From the NCBI GenBank assembly GCA_022801595.1, contig JAAWSO010000005.1, positions 1 through 57,621 of the forward strand: a DNA stretch of 57,621 bases, read 5' to 3'. The stretch is from Clostridiales bacterium. Lineage in GTDB: Bacteria; Bacillota; Clostridia; Oscillospirales; Acutalibacteraceae. The notes beneath the pieces were generated by a model that was given only the letters and a program-made list of their open reading frames with translations, ran no database searches and was not told the DNA's origin. Position numbers and translations under genes: made by a program. Shown here piece by piece: positions 24,027 to 33,638 of the stretch; positions within the stretch are counted from its first letter, which is position 1, and the number at the start of each line of letters is the position of its first letter.

Positions 24027-24067
24027 TCCTTTCATTTTGTTATGCTTTTTAATACGAGGAAATGCTT

Positions 24068-24688
24068 ATGATCGAATATAAAACGGTAATGCTGGACACC
24101 TCGGATGAATTTGTGGAGAAACGTTCCCGTTTCATCGGCTATATTCGGCCAGTGAAAACCGAGGAAGAAGCCATTACTTTTATCCATCAAATTAAATCGA
24201 AACATTGGGATGCTACCCATAATGTTTATGCCTACTGTTTGCGAGAGGGCCAAGTTAAACGGTATTCTGACGACGGGGAGCCACAAGGTACGGCTGGTAT
24301 CCCAACCCTGGATGTTCTACTCAAATCTGAGGTTACCGATGTGGTGGTGGTAACTACGCGCTATTTTGGCGGTATTTTGCTTGGCGGCGGTGGGCTGGTG
24401 CGGGCTTATTCCCATGCGGCCAGTATCGCGCTGGAAAAAGCGCAAGTGGTGACTATGCGGGAGTGTAAACTGGCGGAATTAACCTGTGATTATAATCAAT
24501 ATGGAAGAGTCTCCGCTTTAATCCCGGAACACGAGGGAACGATTGACGATACGGCCTTTACCGATTTGGTGCAGCTCCAATTTCATATAGCAGAGCCAAA
24601 TTTGTCTGCTTTTGAGAAACAATTAGCCGATGCGACCTGTGGAGAAGTGACAGTTTCGTACACGGGAGAAAAGTTTTTTGCAGTTTAA
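24068..24688 (+). CDS. yigZ: YigZ/IMPACT family protein, 206 aa
   Basis: The N-terminal IMPACT domain is clear: FVEKRSRFIGYIRPV, HNVYAYCLREGQVKRYSDDGEP, GTAGIPTLDVL and VVTTRYFGGILLGGGGLVRAYS. The C-terminal DUF1949 domain starts near 140. Eukaryotic IMPACT binds GCN1 and inhibits GCN2; the bacterial role is unsettled, though links to ribosomes have been proposed. ATG 24068 has GAGGA 8 bases upstream and is preferred over ATG 24062. Confidence 0.92.
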   Translation: MIEYKTVMLDTSDEFVEKRSRFIGYIRPVKTEEEAITFIHQIKSKHWDATHNVYAYCLREGQVKRYSDDGEPQGTAGIPTLDVLLKSEVTDVVVVTTRYFGGILLGGGGLVRAYSHAASIALEKAQVVTMRECKLAELTCDYNQYGRVSALIPEHEGTIDDTAFTDLVQLQFHIAEPNLSAFEKQLADATCGEVTVSYTGEKFFAV

Positions 24689-24775
24689 TTTAATTTTTTG
24701 AAGGAAAACTTAAATATTTGACGTATATCTAATTACCTACTAATTAAAACCCAAAGAGGGGAAGGTGGTGTAATA

Positions 24776-25771
24776 ATGGTGATTCGTCAGCGTGCCCAGG
24801 AAATTGAACGGAAAATTCTGTCGTCTTACGCCACGTTGTCCAGTCAGACAAAAGGGCGCCAAAGGCCGGAGGTGGAATGCGATTTGCGTACCCCGTTCCA
24901 GAGGGATCGAGACCGTATTATTCACTGCAAGTCGTTCCGTCGGTTAAAACATAAAACCCAGGTTTTCTTGTCTCCAGAAGGAGATCATTATCGAACTCGC
25001 TTGACCCATACGCTGGAAGTGTCGCAGATTGCACGCACCATTGCCAATGCCTTATTACTCAACGGCGATTTGACCGAGGCGATTTCTTTGGGACATGATT
25101 TAGGGCACACGCCATTTGGCCATGCAGGAGAACGGGCGCTGCAACGTATTGTTCCTGGTGGATTTCATCACAATCAGCAAAGCGTTCGAGTAGTGGAAAA
25201 ACTGGCTGGCGATGGAAAAGGCCTGAATCTTACCTTTGAAGTGCGGGATGGAATTTTATGCCATACCGGGGCCCAACAGGCGGCAACGCAGGAAGGCCAG
25301 GTTGTCCGTTTGGCAGATCGAATTGCTTACTTGAATCACGATATTGAAGATGCGATCCGTGCTGGGGTTCTAAACGATGCGGATTTACCGCCTGATGTCG
25401 TTGCCGTATTGGGCAATACCAAGTCCGCTCGGATTAGCAGCTTGATCCTTTCGGTTGTGGAGAACAGCCAGGATGGTGCGATTCAAATGGATCCAAAACG
25501 GAAACAAGCATTTGACCATTTACATAAATTTATGTATGAAAAAGTATACTATAATCCAGTTGCGAAAGGGGAGGAGGATAAAGTTCCTGCCCTTATCGAA
25601 ACATTGTATGAGCATTTTCATTCTTTTGACCATTTACCTTCGGATATGCAAAGGATTGCGGAGGAGGAAGGAATCGACCGAGCAGTGACAGATTACATTG
25701 CAGGGATGACGGATCATTTTGCGGTGGCAATGTTTGAGAATTTATTTGTACCAAAATCATGGAAAATTTGA
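24776..25771 (+). CDS. dgt: dGTPase-like HD phosphohydrolase, 331 aa
   Basis: An HD-domain triphosphohydrolase with metal site residues His78 (RLTHTLEVSQIA) and His107-Asp108 (SLGHDLGHTPFGHAGE), plus a later Asp in LADRIAYLNHDIEDA. The family cleaves dNTPs to nucleoside and triphosphate, tuning DNA precursor pools. It sits immediately before dnaG and rpoD, a gene order conserved in many Clostridia. GAAGGTGGTG precedes the ATG. Confidence 0.92.
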   Translation: MVIRQRAQEIERKILSSYATLSSQTKGRQRPEVECDLRTPFQRDRDRIIHCKSFRRLKHKTQVFLSPEGDHYRTRLTHTLEVSQIARTIANALLLNGDLTEAISLGHDLGHTPFGHAGERALQRIVPGGFHHNQQSVRVVEKLAGDGKGLNLTFEVRDGILCHTGAQQAATQEGQVVRLADRIAYLNHDIEDAIRAGVLNDADLPPDVVAVLGNTKSARISSLILSVVENSQDGAIQMDPKRKQAFDHLHKFMYEKVYYNPVAKGEEDKVPALIETLYEHFHSFDHLPSDMQRIAEEEGIDRAVTDYIAGMTDHFAVAMFENLFVPKSWKI

Positions 25772-25811
25772 AATTGGATATGGAAAGAGATGGGATTAGA
25801 GAGGTGCATGG

Positions 25812-27584
25812 ATGGCATTGCCGGAATTATTTTTACAAGAACTAAAAATGCGCAATGACATGGTGGAGGTCGCATCATCTTATGTTAATTTAAAGCGCAG
25901 TGGAAGGAATTTTACGGGCCTGTGCCCATTCCATAATGAAAAAACGCCTTCGTTCCATATTTATACCGAGAATAATACCTTTTATTGTTTTGGCTGCGGG
26001 GCAGGAGGCGATGTCATTACCTTTATCCGCCGCATTGAGAATTTAGATTATATGGAATCCATCCGATTTTTAGCTGACCGAGCTGGCCTGCAAGTGCCGG
26101 AAAATGCCATAGATGATGGGATGGCAAAACTAAAAGGGCGGATTTTAGAAATTAACCGGGAATCTGCGCGCTTTTTTCATGCTCAGCTTTGGACTGAGCA
26201 GGGGAAGCCAGCTTTGGATTATTTGTTGGGGCGTGGGCTCACGTCCAAGACGATTCGGCATTTTGGGCTGGGGTATTCCCTCAATTCTCGATTTGGCTTG
26301 GTTGACCATTTGAAGAAAAAGGGCTATACCTCTTATGAGATTGTGCAGTCTAATGTAGCCTTTGAATCCCGTACGGGAAAGGTTATGGATCGTTTCTTTT
26401 CTCGGGTGATGTTTCCCATTATTGATTTGAGAGGAAATGTGGTGGGGTTTGGCGGCCGCATTTTGACGGATGAAAAGCCGAAATATTTAAACACTTCGGA
26501 CACGTTGGCCTTTAAGAAAAGCAATGGACTTTTCGCGATGAACTTTGCCAAAAACAGCAATCCTGAGCGACTGATTTTGGTGGAAGGCTATATGGATGTG
26601 ATCGCGTTGCATCAGGCTGGATTTCCCAATGCAGTGGCCACGCTGGGGACGGCATTGACCAGCGAGCAGGCGAAACTGATGGCTCGTTATGTCAAAGAAG
26701 TAGTGATTTCTTATGATGCGGACGAGGCTGGTCAGAAAGCGGCGAGCCGTGCCATTCATTTGCTGCGGGAAGCGGGTTTATTGGTTAAAGTGCTTTCCAT
26801 CGAGGGAGGAAAAGATCCGGACGAGTTTATCCGCTCCTTTGGTGATCAAGGACCGGCACGGTTTAAGCATCTGATTGAATCCAGCGGTAATGATATGGAA
26901 TATCGATTGAGGAAGTTGAAAAGTCAATGTGATATGCAGATGCCGGAAGGCAAAGTAGCTTATCTTAATGGCGCTGCGGAACTGTTGGCAGAACTCGATA
27001 ATCGGATGGAGCAGGAAATCTATGCTGGCCGTTTGGCTGAGGAAATGGAAATTGACCGTATTTCCATTTTGCTGCAAGTAGACAAGAACCGGAAAAAAGC
27101 CATGAGGAGCCGGAAAAAAAAGGAATTCCGGGAAATCCAACAGCAAATCACAGGCATGAAAGATACCGTAAATCCGGAAAAAAAGAAGCATTTGCGAGCA
27201 GCCAATGCGGAAGAAGGCTTGCTTGCTTGCTTGTTTCGGAATCAGGATGGACAGCAAGCGCAGAGGCTCTATGAAAAGCTTCCTCCGGAAAAGTTTTGCA
27301 CTGGCTTCAATCGTCGGGTATATGAAACAATAATGGGGAAAATAATGAGTGGCAATGGTTGTGAGTTGGCGGATATTTCGGGAGATTTTTCGGTGGAAGA
27401 AATCAGTGGGATTTCCCGAATTTTAGCCAGGTACGATATGGTGCCCCTCTCATCTGAGGATGCTGAAGAATACAGCGATATTATTTTACAGGAATATCAA
27501 AAACTCTGTGCGGAAAATGTAGAATCTGCTCAGCCGCAGGACATCCAGGAGTATTTGCAAAAATTACGTGAGCAGAAAAAATAG
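25812..27584 (+). CDS. dnaG: DNA primase, 590 aa
   Basis: It synthesises RNA primers at the replication fork. The CHC2 zinc ribbon is at residues about 38-62 ([12 protein letters not shown], then [10 protein letters not shown]). The RNA polymerase core contains the TOPRIM segment [16 protein letters not shown] (near 257) and [12 protein letters not shown]. The C-terminal part (about 430-590) would contact the DnaB helicase. AGAGGTGC is the ribosome binding site. rpoD follows 13 bases after the stop, forming the dnaG-rpoD operon typical of Firmicutes. Confidence 0.97.
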   Translation: MALPELFLQELKMRNDMVEVASSYVNLKRSGRNFTGLCPFHNEKTPSFHIYTENNTFYCFGCGAGGDVITFIRRIENLDYMESIRFLADRAGLQVPENAIDDGMAKLKGRILEINRESARFFHAQLWTEQGKPALDYLLGRGLTSKTIRHFGLGYSLNSRFGLVDHLKKKGYTSYEIVQSNVAFESRTGKVMDRFFSRVMFPIIDLRGNVVGFGGRILTDEKPKYLNTSDTLAFKKSNGLFAMNFAKNSNPERLILVEGYMDVIALHQAGFPNAVATLGTALTSEQAKLMARYVKEVVISYDADEAGQKAASRAIHLLREAGLLVKVLSIEGGKDPDEFIRSFGDQGPARFKHLIESSGNDMEYRLRKLKSQCDMQMPEGKVAYLNGAAELLAELDNRMEQEIYAGRLAEEMEIDRISILLQVDKNRKKAMRSRKKKEFREIQQQITGMKDTVNPEKKKHLRAANAEEGLLACLFRNQDGQQAQRLYEKLPPEKFCTGFNRRVYETIMGKIMSGNGCELADISGDFSVEEISGISRILARYDMVPLSSEDAEEYSDIILQEYQKLCAENVESAQPQDIQEYLQKLREQKK

Positions 27585-27597
27585 GGGGACACAATTT

Positions 27598-28692
27598 ATG
27601 GGAGCACCTGATAAGAAGTCAGTAATTCGAGATTTGATTGAGGTTGGTAAAAGCAAAGGCCAACTGACAACCAAGGAAATATTAGATGCTTTGGGCGAAT
27701 TGGATTTTGAACCGGAACAGATCGAAAAATTCTATGATACCTTGGAGTCCCAAGGGGTGGAAATCATTGAGGACTTTGCCGATCTTCAAATGGAAGATTT
27801 AGAATTTTCCCCACAGTCCAGCGAAGGGGATGACCTGGAAAATGCTTTGAGTACCGAAGGCATTGCCATTGATGACCCAGTTAAGGTCTATTTGAAGGAG
27901 ATCGGCCGTGTACCGCTGTTGTCCCCAGAAGAAGAGATTGATTTGGCAATCCGAATCATTGATGGTGATGAAGCAGCGAAAAAACGCTTGTCAGAAGCGA
28001 ATCTGCGCTTGGTAGTCAGTATTGCCAAGCGTTATTTGGGACGTGGTATGCAATTTCTGGATTTGATTCAGGAAGGGAATTTGGGCTTGATCAAGGCTGT
28101 GGAAAAATTTGATTACACCAAGGGGTTCAAATTCTCTACCTATGCAACCTGGTGGATTCGTCAGGCTATTACCCGGGCAATTGCAGACCAGGCCCGCACC
28201 ATTCGGATTCCTGTGCATATGGTGGAAACTATTAATAAAGTGAAGAAGGTTTCTAGCCAGCTTCTGCACACCAATGGACACGAACCAACTGCCGATGAGA
28301 TTTCAGATGAATTGGACATGCCTGTGGATAAAGTTCGGGAAATTATGCGGGTAGCTCAGGAGCCGGTATCTCTGGAAACGCCCATTGGTGAGGAGGAGGA
28401 CAGCCATCTTGGGGACTTTATTCCCGATGATGATGCTCCAGCGCCAGCCGACGCGGCTTCTCATACTCTGCTCAAGGAGCAGTTGGCAGAGGTTTTGGAT
28501 ACCTTGACTCCAAGAGAGGAAAAAGTGCTGCGGTTACGGTTTGGCTTGGAAGATGGTCGTTCCCGTACCTTGGAGGAAGTTGGAAAAGAGTTTAATGTTA
28601 CTCGAGAACGGATTCGACAGATTGAGGCAAAGGCATTGCGGAAGCTGCGCCATCCAAGCCGCAGTAAAAAACTGAAGGACTTTTTAGATTGA
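27598..28692 (+). CDS. rpoD: RNA polymerase housekeeping sigma factor, 364 aa
   Basis: Region 1.1 covers about 1-80, and region 1.2 reads [21 protein letters not shown]. Region 2 reads [32 protein letters not shown] and continues to [20 protein letters not shown] (-10 recognition). Region 3 reads [13 protein letters not shown]. Region 4 ends [31 protein letters not shown] (-35 recognition). The ATG at 27598 has AGGGGGA upstream, better than the in-frame start inside dnaG. Vegetative promoters across the window match its TTGACA/TATAAT preference. Confidence 0.97.
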   Translation: MGAPDKKSVIRDLIEVGKSKGQLTTKEILDALGELDFEPEQIEKFYDTLESQGVEIIEDFADLQMEDLEFSPQSSEGDDLENALSTEGIAIDDPVKVYLKEIGRVPLLSPEEEIDLAIRIIDGDEAAKKRLSEANLRLVVSIAKRYLGRGMQFLDLIQEGNLGLIKAVEKFDYTKGFKFSTYATWWIRQAITRAIADQARTIRIPVHMVETINKVKKVSSQLLHTNGHEPTADEISDELDMPVDKVREIMRVAQEPVSLETPIGEEEDSHLGDFIPDDDAPAPADAASHTLLKEQLAEVLDTLTPREEKVLRLRFGLEDGRSRTLEEVGKEFNVTRERIRQIEAKALRKLRHPSRSKKLKDFLD

Positions 28693-28708
28693 TAAGGGGC
28701 GTTGACAT

Positions 28709-29128
28709 ATGCACATGACGCTGGAGGCCGATTATGCAGTAAGGATTGTAGAATTGCTGTCGGATGCCGATCAGAGAATCGATGCACATACGATTTCGGA
28801 AAAAACCCAGGTGCCTCTTCGGTTTGCCCTAAAGATTCTGCGAAAGTTAGTCACGGATGGTTTGGTAAAATCTTATAAAGGCGCGCGGGGCGGCTATGTG
28901 ATTGGCCGAGATCCAGCGACGATTACATTGCGTGAGGTGATTGAGTCGGTGGAAGGGCCCTATATGCTTAGCCGCTGCCAGCAGGATGCATATTGTTGTA
29001 CCAACCATTCCTGTCGAGTACACAAGGTTTATGCTGAAATTTCTAAAATGGTTCGGGATAAACTGGACGAATATACCTTTGGCTCTTTGAAGTCACGCAA
29101 GGAGACCTCTGAAGCACAAAAAGAATAA
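28709..29128 (+). CDS. Rrf2-family regulator with IscR-like cysteines, 139 aa
   Basis: Typical Rrf2 helix-turn-helix (LEADYAVRIVELL, then ISEKTQVPLRFALKILRKLVTDGLV) and wing KGARGGYVIG. Residues Cys90, Cys96/97 and Cys102 match the spacing of the three [2Fe-2S]-binding cysteines in IscR-type proteins, so it likely senses redox or iron-sulfur status. It starts 16 bases after rpoD with AAGGGGC upstream and is probably read from the dgt-dnaG-rpoD transcript. No target operon is adjacent. Confidence 0.9.
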   Translation: MHMTLEADYAVRIVELLSDADQRIDAHTISEKTQVPLRFALKILRKLVTDGLVKSYKGARGGYVIGRDPATITLREVIESVEGPYMLSRCQQDAYCCTNHSCRVHKVYAEISKMVRDKLDEYTFGSLKSRKETSEAQKE

Positions 29129-29129
29129 A

Positions 29130-29175
29130 AAATAAAGAACCAGCTTGCCGAATCGGCATAGCTGGTTCTTTATTT
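29130..29175. terminator. bidirectional terminator between rrf2 and the FlxA-like gene
   Basis: A 16-bp perfect stem (29130-29145 with 29160-29175) carries an inner GCCG/CGGC extension. A and T tracts on both sides let it serve both converging genes. Confidence 0.9.
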
Positions 29176-29202
29176 TCTATGGATTATTTATGCTTGTTCT
29201 GC

Positions 29203-29628
29203 TCAAGCGTCGGAGGAGCCGTCCCAAACGATACTGGTTTCCCCCTGCTCATCCTCGATGATTTCATAAAGACCAGAAGGGGAATGGGGAAGCGCATTGC
29301 TTTTCACAAATTCGTCTGGCTGATGGTTGGGCAATGCAGAAAAATCCAGTGATTCCACTTCTTGGCCTTCTGGTACGCTAACAGAATCCGCTGGAGCTGT
29401 ATTCTGCTGTTTTTTGAGCTCCGTGATTTGCGTATTCAGCGTTTCAATTTGATCCTCTAGGTTTTCAATCTTTTTCTCTTTGAGCTCTTGATCCAAGTTG
29501 TCACTGTTTTGTAACGCCAGGATTTGAGAGTTCAGGCTCATCTTTTGGTTTTCCAAATTCCGAAGCTGAGAATCCGTATCATTTGCTTTTGCGGCAAAGG
29601 ATTGGGAAGAAATGCTGCTAACATTCAT
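29203..29628 (-). CDS. FlxA-like coiled-coil protein, 141 aa
   Basis: The protein begins MNVSSISSQSF and has a long heptad region at about residues 20-75 (LRNLENQKMSLNSQILALQN, then LKEKKIENLEDQIETLNTQI), followed by an acidic, disordered-looking tail. This matches the FlxA-like family, whose members are small coiled-coil proteins of unclear role, some tied to flagella. There are no flagellar genes nearby. The start at 29628 has AAGGGAG upstream. It is monocistronic and convergent with the rrf2 gene. Confidence 0.7.
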   Translation of the reverse strand: MNVSSISSQSFAAKANDTDSQLRNLENQKMSLNSQILALQNSDNLDQELKEKKIENLEDQIETLNTQITELKKQQNTAPADSVSVPEGQEVESLDFSALPNHQPDEFVKSNALPHSPSGLYEIIEDEQGETSIVWDGSSDA

Positions 29629-29684
29629 TGTCAAATCTCCCTTTAACAAATTTTAGAAAAGTAACTGGAAATTTTAGATATATC

Positions 29685-29713
29685 TTGACAAATAAGGAAA
29701 ATCATTATACAAT
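29685..29713 (+). promoter_or_regulatory. promoter of rpoB-rpoC
   Basis: TTGACA (29685-29690), 17 bases and TACAAT (29708-29713) form a near-consensus promoter, leaving a leader of about 170 bases. Confidence 0.8.
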
Positions 29714-29739
29714 AATATACTGCATCATCATGGGATTTT

Positions 29740-29795
29740 ATACTCTTGCTTGTAATACCTATTTTATCATGATTGCGACAAAAAGGCAAGAGTAT
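29740..29795 (+). promoter_or_regulatory. stem-loop in the rpoB leader
   Basis: ATACTCTTGC (29740-29749) is perfectly complementary to GCAAGAGTAT (29786-29795), with a 36-base loop. No T run follows, so it is not a terminator. It could affect RNA stability or bind a regulator. Confidence 0.5.
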
Positions 29796-29891
29796 CCTCA
29801 AAAAATGTTCACATTTTGGCCCCATGTTGAAAAACACAGGAAAAATTCCTAATGTAAAGACGGTAAATATATGAATGGAGTGATTGAGCCA

Positions 29892-32800
29892 ATGGTGAAT
29901 GTGAAGCCAAAGCAGTTGGGCAAGAATACTCGCATGAGTTTTTCTCGGATCGATGAAGTTTTGGATATGCCAAACTTGATTGAAGTGCAAAAGAATTCTT
30001 ATGAATGGTTCCTCAAAGAAGGACTCAAGGAAGTATTTAAAGATGTTTCTGGTATCACGGATTATGCAGGAAACCTGGTTCTCGATTTTGTTAACTACAA
30101 TCTGGAAAGAAATAAACCGAATTACAGCGTTCAAGAGTGTAAGGAACGAGATGCTACGTATGCGGCTCCGCTCCGTGTAACCGCACGGCTCCTCAACAAA
30201 GAAAGCGGTGAAATTAAAGAGTCGGAAGTTTTCATGGGCGATTTTCCTCTTATGACGGACAGCGGCACTTTTGTGATCAATGGCGCTGAGCGTGTGATTG
30301 TTTCCCAATTGGTTCGTTCTCCTGGTGTTTACTATAAGATGGAATATGACAAGACTGGTAAGGAATTGTTCAGTGCAACCGTGATTCCCAACCGTGGCGC
30401 ATGGCTCGAATACGAAAACGACGCCAACGATGTTTTCTATGTTCGGATTGATAAAAATCGAAAACTCCCTGTCACAGTATTTATCCGCGCGTTGGGGTTA
30501 GGCACGGATGAGGAAATCCGTGAGTATTTTGGCGACGATGACCGCATGAATGCTACCATCGAAAAAGATTCCTGCACCAACACGGAAGAAGCTTTGTTCG
30601 AGGTATACCGTAAATTACGCCCTAGTGAGCCGCCGACCATTGAAAGTGCGCAAACCCACATCAATGGCCTATTTTTTGATGCCCGTCGTTATGATTTATC
30701 CCGTGTTGGCCGATATAAATACAATAAGAAGCTGAGCCTTGCCAACCGGATTTCCGGGCAGCAATTGTCCCAGCCAATTGTCAATCCTATGACTGGAGAG
30801 ATTATGGCCGAAGCAGGGGAAGTGGTTTCCTTGGAAAAAGCCATGAAGATTGATGACGCTGGTGTTTGTATCGCTTATGTTACCGTCAACGAAAGGGAAG
30901 TCAAGGTGATTTCCAATGGCATGGTGGACATCAACCACTTTGTGAATTTTGACGCCAAGGAAGAATGTGGTATCCATGAACGGGTACGCTTTAGCGTTTT
31001 GGCAGAAATTCTGGAAGCTAACATGGATGAGGAAGAATTGAAAGAAACGATCCGCAATCGTGCGGATGAGCTTGTTCCAAAGCATATTATTATTGACGAT
31101 ATTTTTTCTTCTATCAACTATATGAACTGTTTGGCTGTCGGTTTGGGCCATGTGGATGATATTGACCACTTGGGCAACCGCCGGATCCGTTCTGTCGGTG
31201 AACTTTTGCAGAATCAGTTTCGAATTGGTTTTTCCCGTTTGGAGCGTGTTATTCGGGAAAGAATGACGTTGCAAGCACAGGATTTGGAAGTTTTAACGCC
31301 ACATTCTTTGATTAATATTCGTCCAGTTGTGGCAGCGATTAAAGAATTCTTTGGATCTTCTCCGCTGTCTCAGTTTATGGATCAAACCAATCCGCTGGCG
31401 GAGTTGACCCATAAACGTCGTTTATCCGCGCTTGGTCCTGGCGGCCTTTCCAGAGACCGTGCGGGCTTTGAAGTGCGTGACGTTCACTATAGCCACTACG
31501 GCCGGATGTGCCCTATTGAGACTCCAGAAGGTCCTAACATTGGTTTGATTTCCTACTTGGCTACTTTTGCAAAAATCAATGAATATGGTTTTATTGAAGC
31601 GCCGTTCCGAAAAGTGGACAAAGAGACCGGTATCGTTTCCTCAGAAGTCATTTATATGACTGCGGATATGGAAGACGATTATATTGTCGCTCAAGCGAAT
31701 GAACCGTTAGATGAGCAGGGAAGATTCCTCAATCAAAAGGTAAATGGCCGGTTCCGGGATGAGTTTGTGGAGGTAGAGCGTGATCAGGCCGACTATATGG
31801 ACGTTTCTCCGCGGATGGTTGTATCCGTCGCTACTGCAATGATTCCATTCTTGGAAAACGATGACGCCAACCGTGCCTTGATGGGCTCCAACATGCAACG
31901 GCAAGCTGTGCCGTTGCTGAAAACCGAATCCCCGATTGTCGGTACGGGTATGGAATACAAAGCCGGCGTAGACTCTGGCGTTTGTGTCATTGCGAAACAT
32001 GACGGTGTGGTACGCAGCGTCAGCGCTGACCAGGTTGTGGTGACCCGCGATGACGGACAAATTGACACTTACCATATTATTAAGTTTATGCGTTCCAACC
32101 AGGGAACTTGCATCAATCAGGTCCCAGTGGTCGAAAATGGCGAACGAATTCGAGCTGGCGATGTGATTGCGGATGGCCCTGCGACTAGCAATGGTGAAAT
32201 CAGCTTGGGCAAAAACGCCCTGATCGGCTTTATGACATGGGAAGGCTATAACTACGAAGATGCAGTCCTAATCAATGAGAAAATTGTGCGGGATGACGTA
32301 TATACATCCATTCACATTGAGGAATATGAGATCGAGTCTCGGGATACTAAGCTGGGACCGGAGGAGATTACCCGCGATATCCCCAACGTTAACGAGGACT
32401 TGCTCAGTGACTTGGACGAAAGCGGTATTATCCGGGTCGGCGCAGAGGTGCGTGCCGGCGATATTCTTGTGGGTAAAGTTACGCCCAAGGGAGAAACGGA
32501 ACTGACTGCGGAAGAGCGTTTGCTCCGTGCGATCTTTGGTGAAAAGGCAAGAGAGGTACGGGATACTTCCCTGCGTGTTCCCCATGGCGAATATGGCATT
32601 GTGGTAGACGTGAAAGTCTTTACTAGAGAAAACAGCAACGACGAACTGAGTCCAGGCGTGAACAAAGTGGTGCGTTGTTACATTGCGCAGAAGCGTAAGA
32701 TTTCAGTTGGCGATAAGATGGCGGGCCGTCACGGAAATAAGGGCGTTGTTTCCCGGATTTTGCCACAGGAGGATATGCCATTCCTGCCGGATGGCACACC

Positions 32801-33623
32801 GTTGGATATTGTGCTCAATCCTCTGGGCGTTCCTTCCCGTATGAACATCGGCCAGGTGCTGGAGGTTCACTTGGGTTATGCAGCAAAGGCTTTGGGGTGG
32901 AAGATTATGACCCCGGTTTTTGACGGCGCTCACGAAGGCGATATTTCCGAGTGTTTGAAAATGGCAGGCTACCGCGAGGACGGCAAAACCATCCTACAGG
33001 ATGGCCGGACCGGTGAATTCTTTGATAATCCGGTTACCGTTGGCTATATGTACTACTTGAAGCTCCATCACTTGGTTGATGATAAAATCCACGCTCGTTC
33101 GACTGGTCCATATTCCTTGGTTACCCAGCAGCCTCTGGGCGGCAAGGCACAGTTTGGTGGTCAGCGTTTTGGTGAGATGGAAGTTTGGGCGCTGGAAGCT
33201 TATGGCGCTGCATATACCCTCCAAGAGATTTTGACCGTCAAGTCGGATGATGTGGTCGGTCGTGTAAAGACTTATGAATCAATCGTAAAAGGACAGAATA
33301 TTCCAAAGCCAGGTGTTCCAGAGTCCTTTAAGGTTCTGATTAAAGAATTACAATCCTTGGGTCTGGATGTCAAGGTTTTGGATAAGGACAATTTGGAGAT
33401 TGATCTGAAGCAAAACTTTGATGACGATGATGACATTGGATTTAAGCCTTCTGATGAAAGCTTTGATGAGCCAAATGTAGAAACCGACGACATGGAAGGT
33501 TATACCGTGCAAGATGTGGAAGATGAGATGGAGCCTGCGGAAAGCTCTGACTTGGATGACATTTTTGGTAGTGATGATTCCTACGAAGATGAGTATACCG
33601 ACGATACCGATGATATGGAATAA
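29892..33623 (+). CDS. rpoB: RNA polymerase beta subunit, 1243 aa
   Basis: It forms half of the RNA polymerase active cleft. It begins [21 protein letters not shown]; the rifampicin-pocket cluster lies near 490-540 ([19 protein letters not shown], then [18 protein letters not shown]). The active-site Lys region [13 protein letters not shown] lies in the last third and [13 protein letters not shown] precedes it. The pocket has Pro where most bacteria have Gln before LSQFMDQ. The protein ends in an acidic tail of about 70 residues (FDDDDDIG to YTDDTDDME). GGAGTGA supports ATG 29892 over ATG 29871. Confidence 0.97.
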   Translation: MVNVKPKQLGKNTRMSFSRIDEVLDMPNLIEVQKNSYEWFLKEGLKEVFKDVSGITDYAGNLVLDFVNYNLERNKPNYSVQECKERDATYAAPLRVTARLLNKESGEIKESEVFMGDFPLMTDSGTFVINGAERVIVSQLVRSPGVYYKMEYDKTGKELFSATVIPNRGAWLEYENDANDVFYVRIDKNRKLPVTVFIRALGLGTDEEIREYFGDDDRMNATIEKDSCTNTEEALFEVYRKLRPSEPPTIESAQTHINGLFFDARRYDLSRVGRYKYNKKLSLANRISGQQLSQPIVNPMTGEIMAEAGEVVSLEKAMKIDDAGVCIAYVTVNEREVKVISNGMVDINHFVNFDAKEECGIHERVRFSVLAEILEANMDEEELKETIRNRADELVPKHIIIDDIFSSINYMNCLAVGLGHVDDIDHLGNRRIRSVGELLQNQFRIGFSRLERVIRERMTLQAQDLEVLTPHSLINIRPVVAAIKEFFGSSPLSQFMDQTNPLAELTHKRRLSALGPGGLSRDRAGFEVRDVHYSHYGRMCPIETPEGPNIGLISYLATFAKINEYGFIEAPFRKVDKETGIVSSEVIYMTADMEDDYIVAQANEPLDEQGRFLNQKVNGRFRDEFVEVERDQADYMDVSPRMVVSVATAMIPFLENDDANRALMGSNMQRQAVPLLKTESPIVGTGMEYKAGVDSGVCVIAKHDGVVRSVSADQVVVTRDDGQIDTYHIIKFMRSNQGTCINQVPVVENGERIRAGDVIADGPATSNGEISLGKNALIGFMTWEGYNYEDAVLINEKIVRDDVYTSIHIEEYEIESRDTKLGPEEITRDIPNVNEDLLSDLDESGIIRVGAEVRAGDILVGKVTPKGETELTAEERLLRAIFGEKAREVRDTSLRVPHGEYGIVVDVKVFTRENSNDELSPGVNKVVRCYIAQKRKISVGDKMAGRHGNKGVVSRILPQEDMPFLPDGTPLDIVLNPLGVPSRMNIGQVLEVHLGYAAKALGWKIMTPVFDGAHEGDISECLKMAGYREDGKTILQDGRTGEFFDNPVTVGYMYYLKLHHLVDDKIHARSTGPYSLVTQQPLGGKAQFGGQRFGEMEVWALEAYGAAYTLQEILTVKSDDVVGRVKTYESIVKGQNIPKPGVPESFKVLIKELQSLGLDVKVLDKDNLEIDLKQNFDDDDDIGFKPSDESFDEPNVETDDMEGYTVQDVEDEMEPAESSDLDDIFGSDDSYEDEYTDDTDDME

Positions 33624-33638
33624 GTAGGGGGTACCAAG

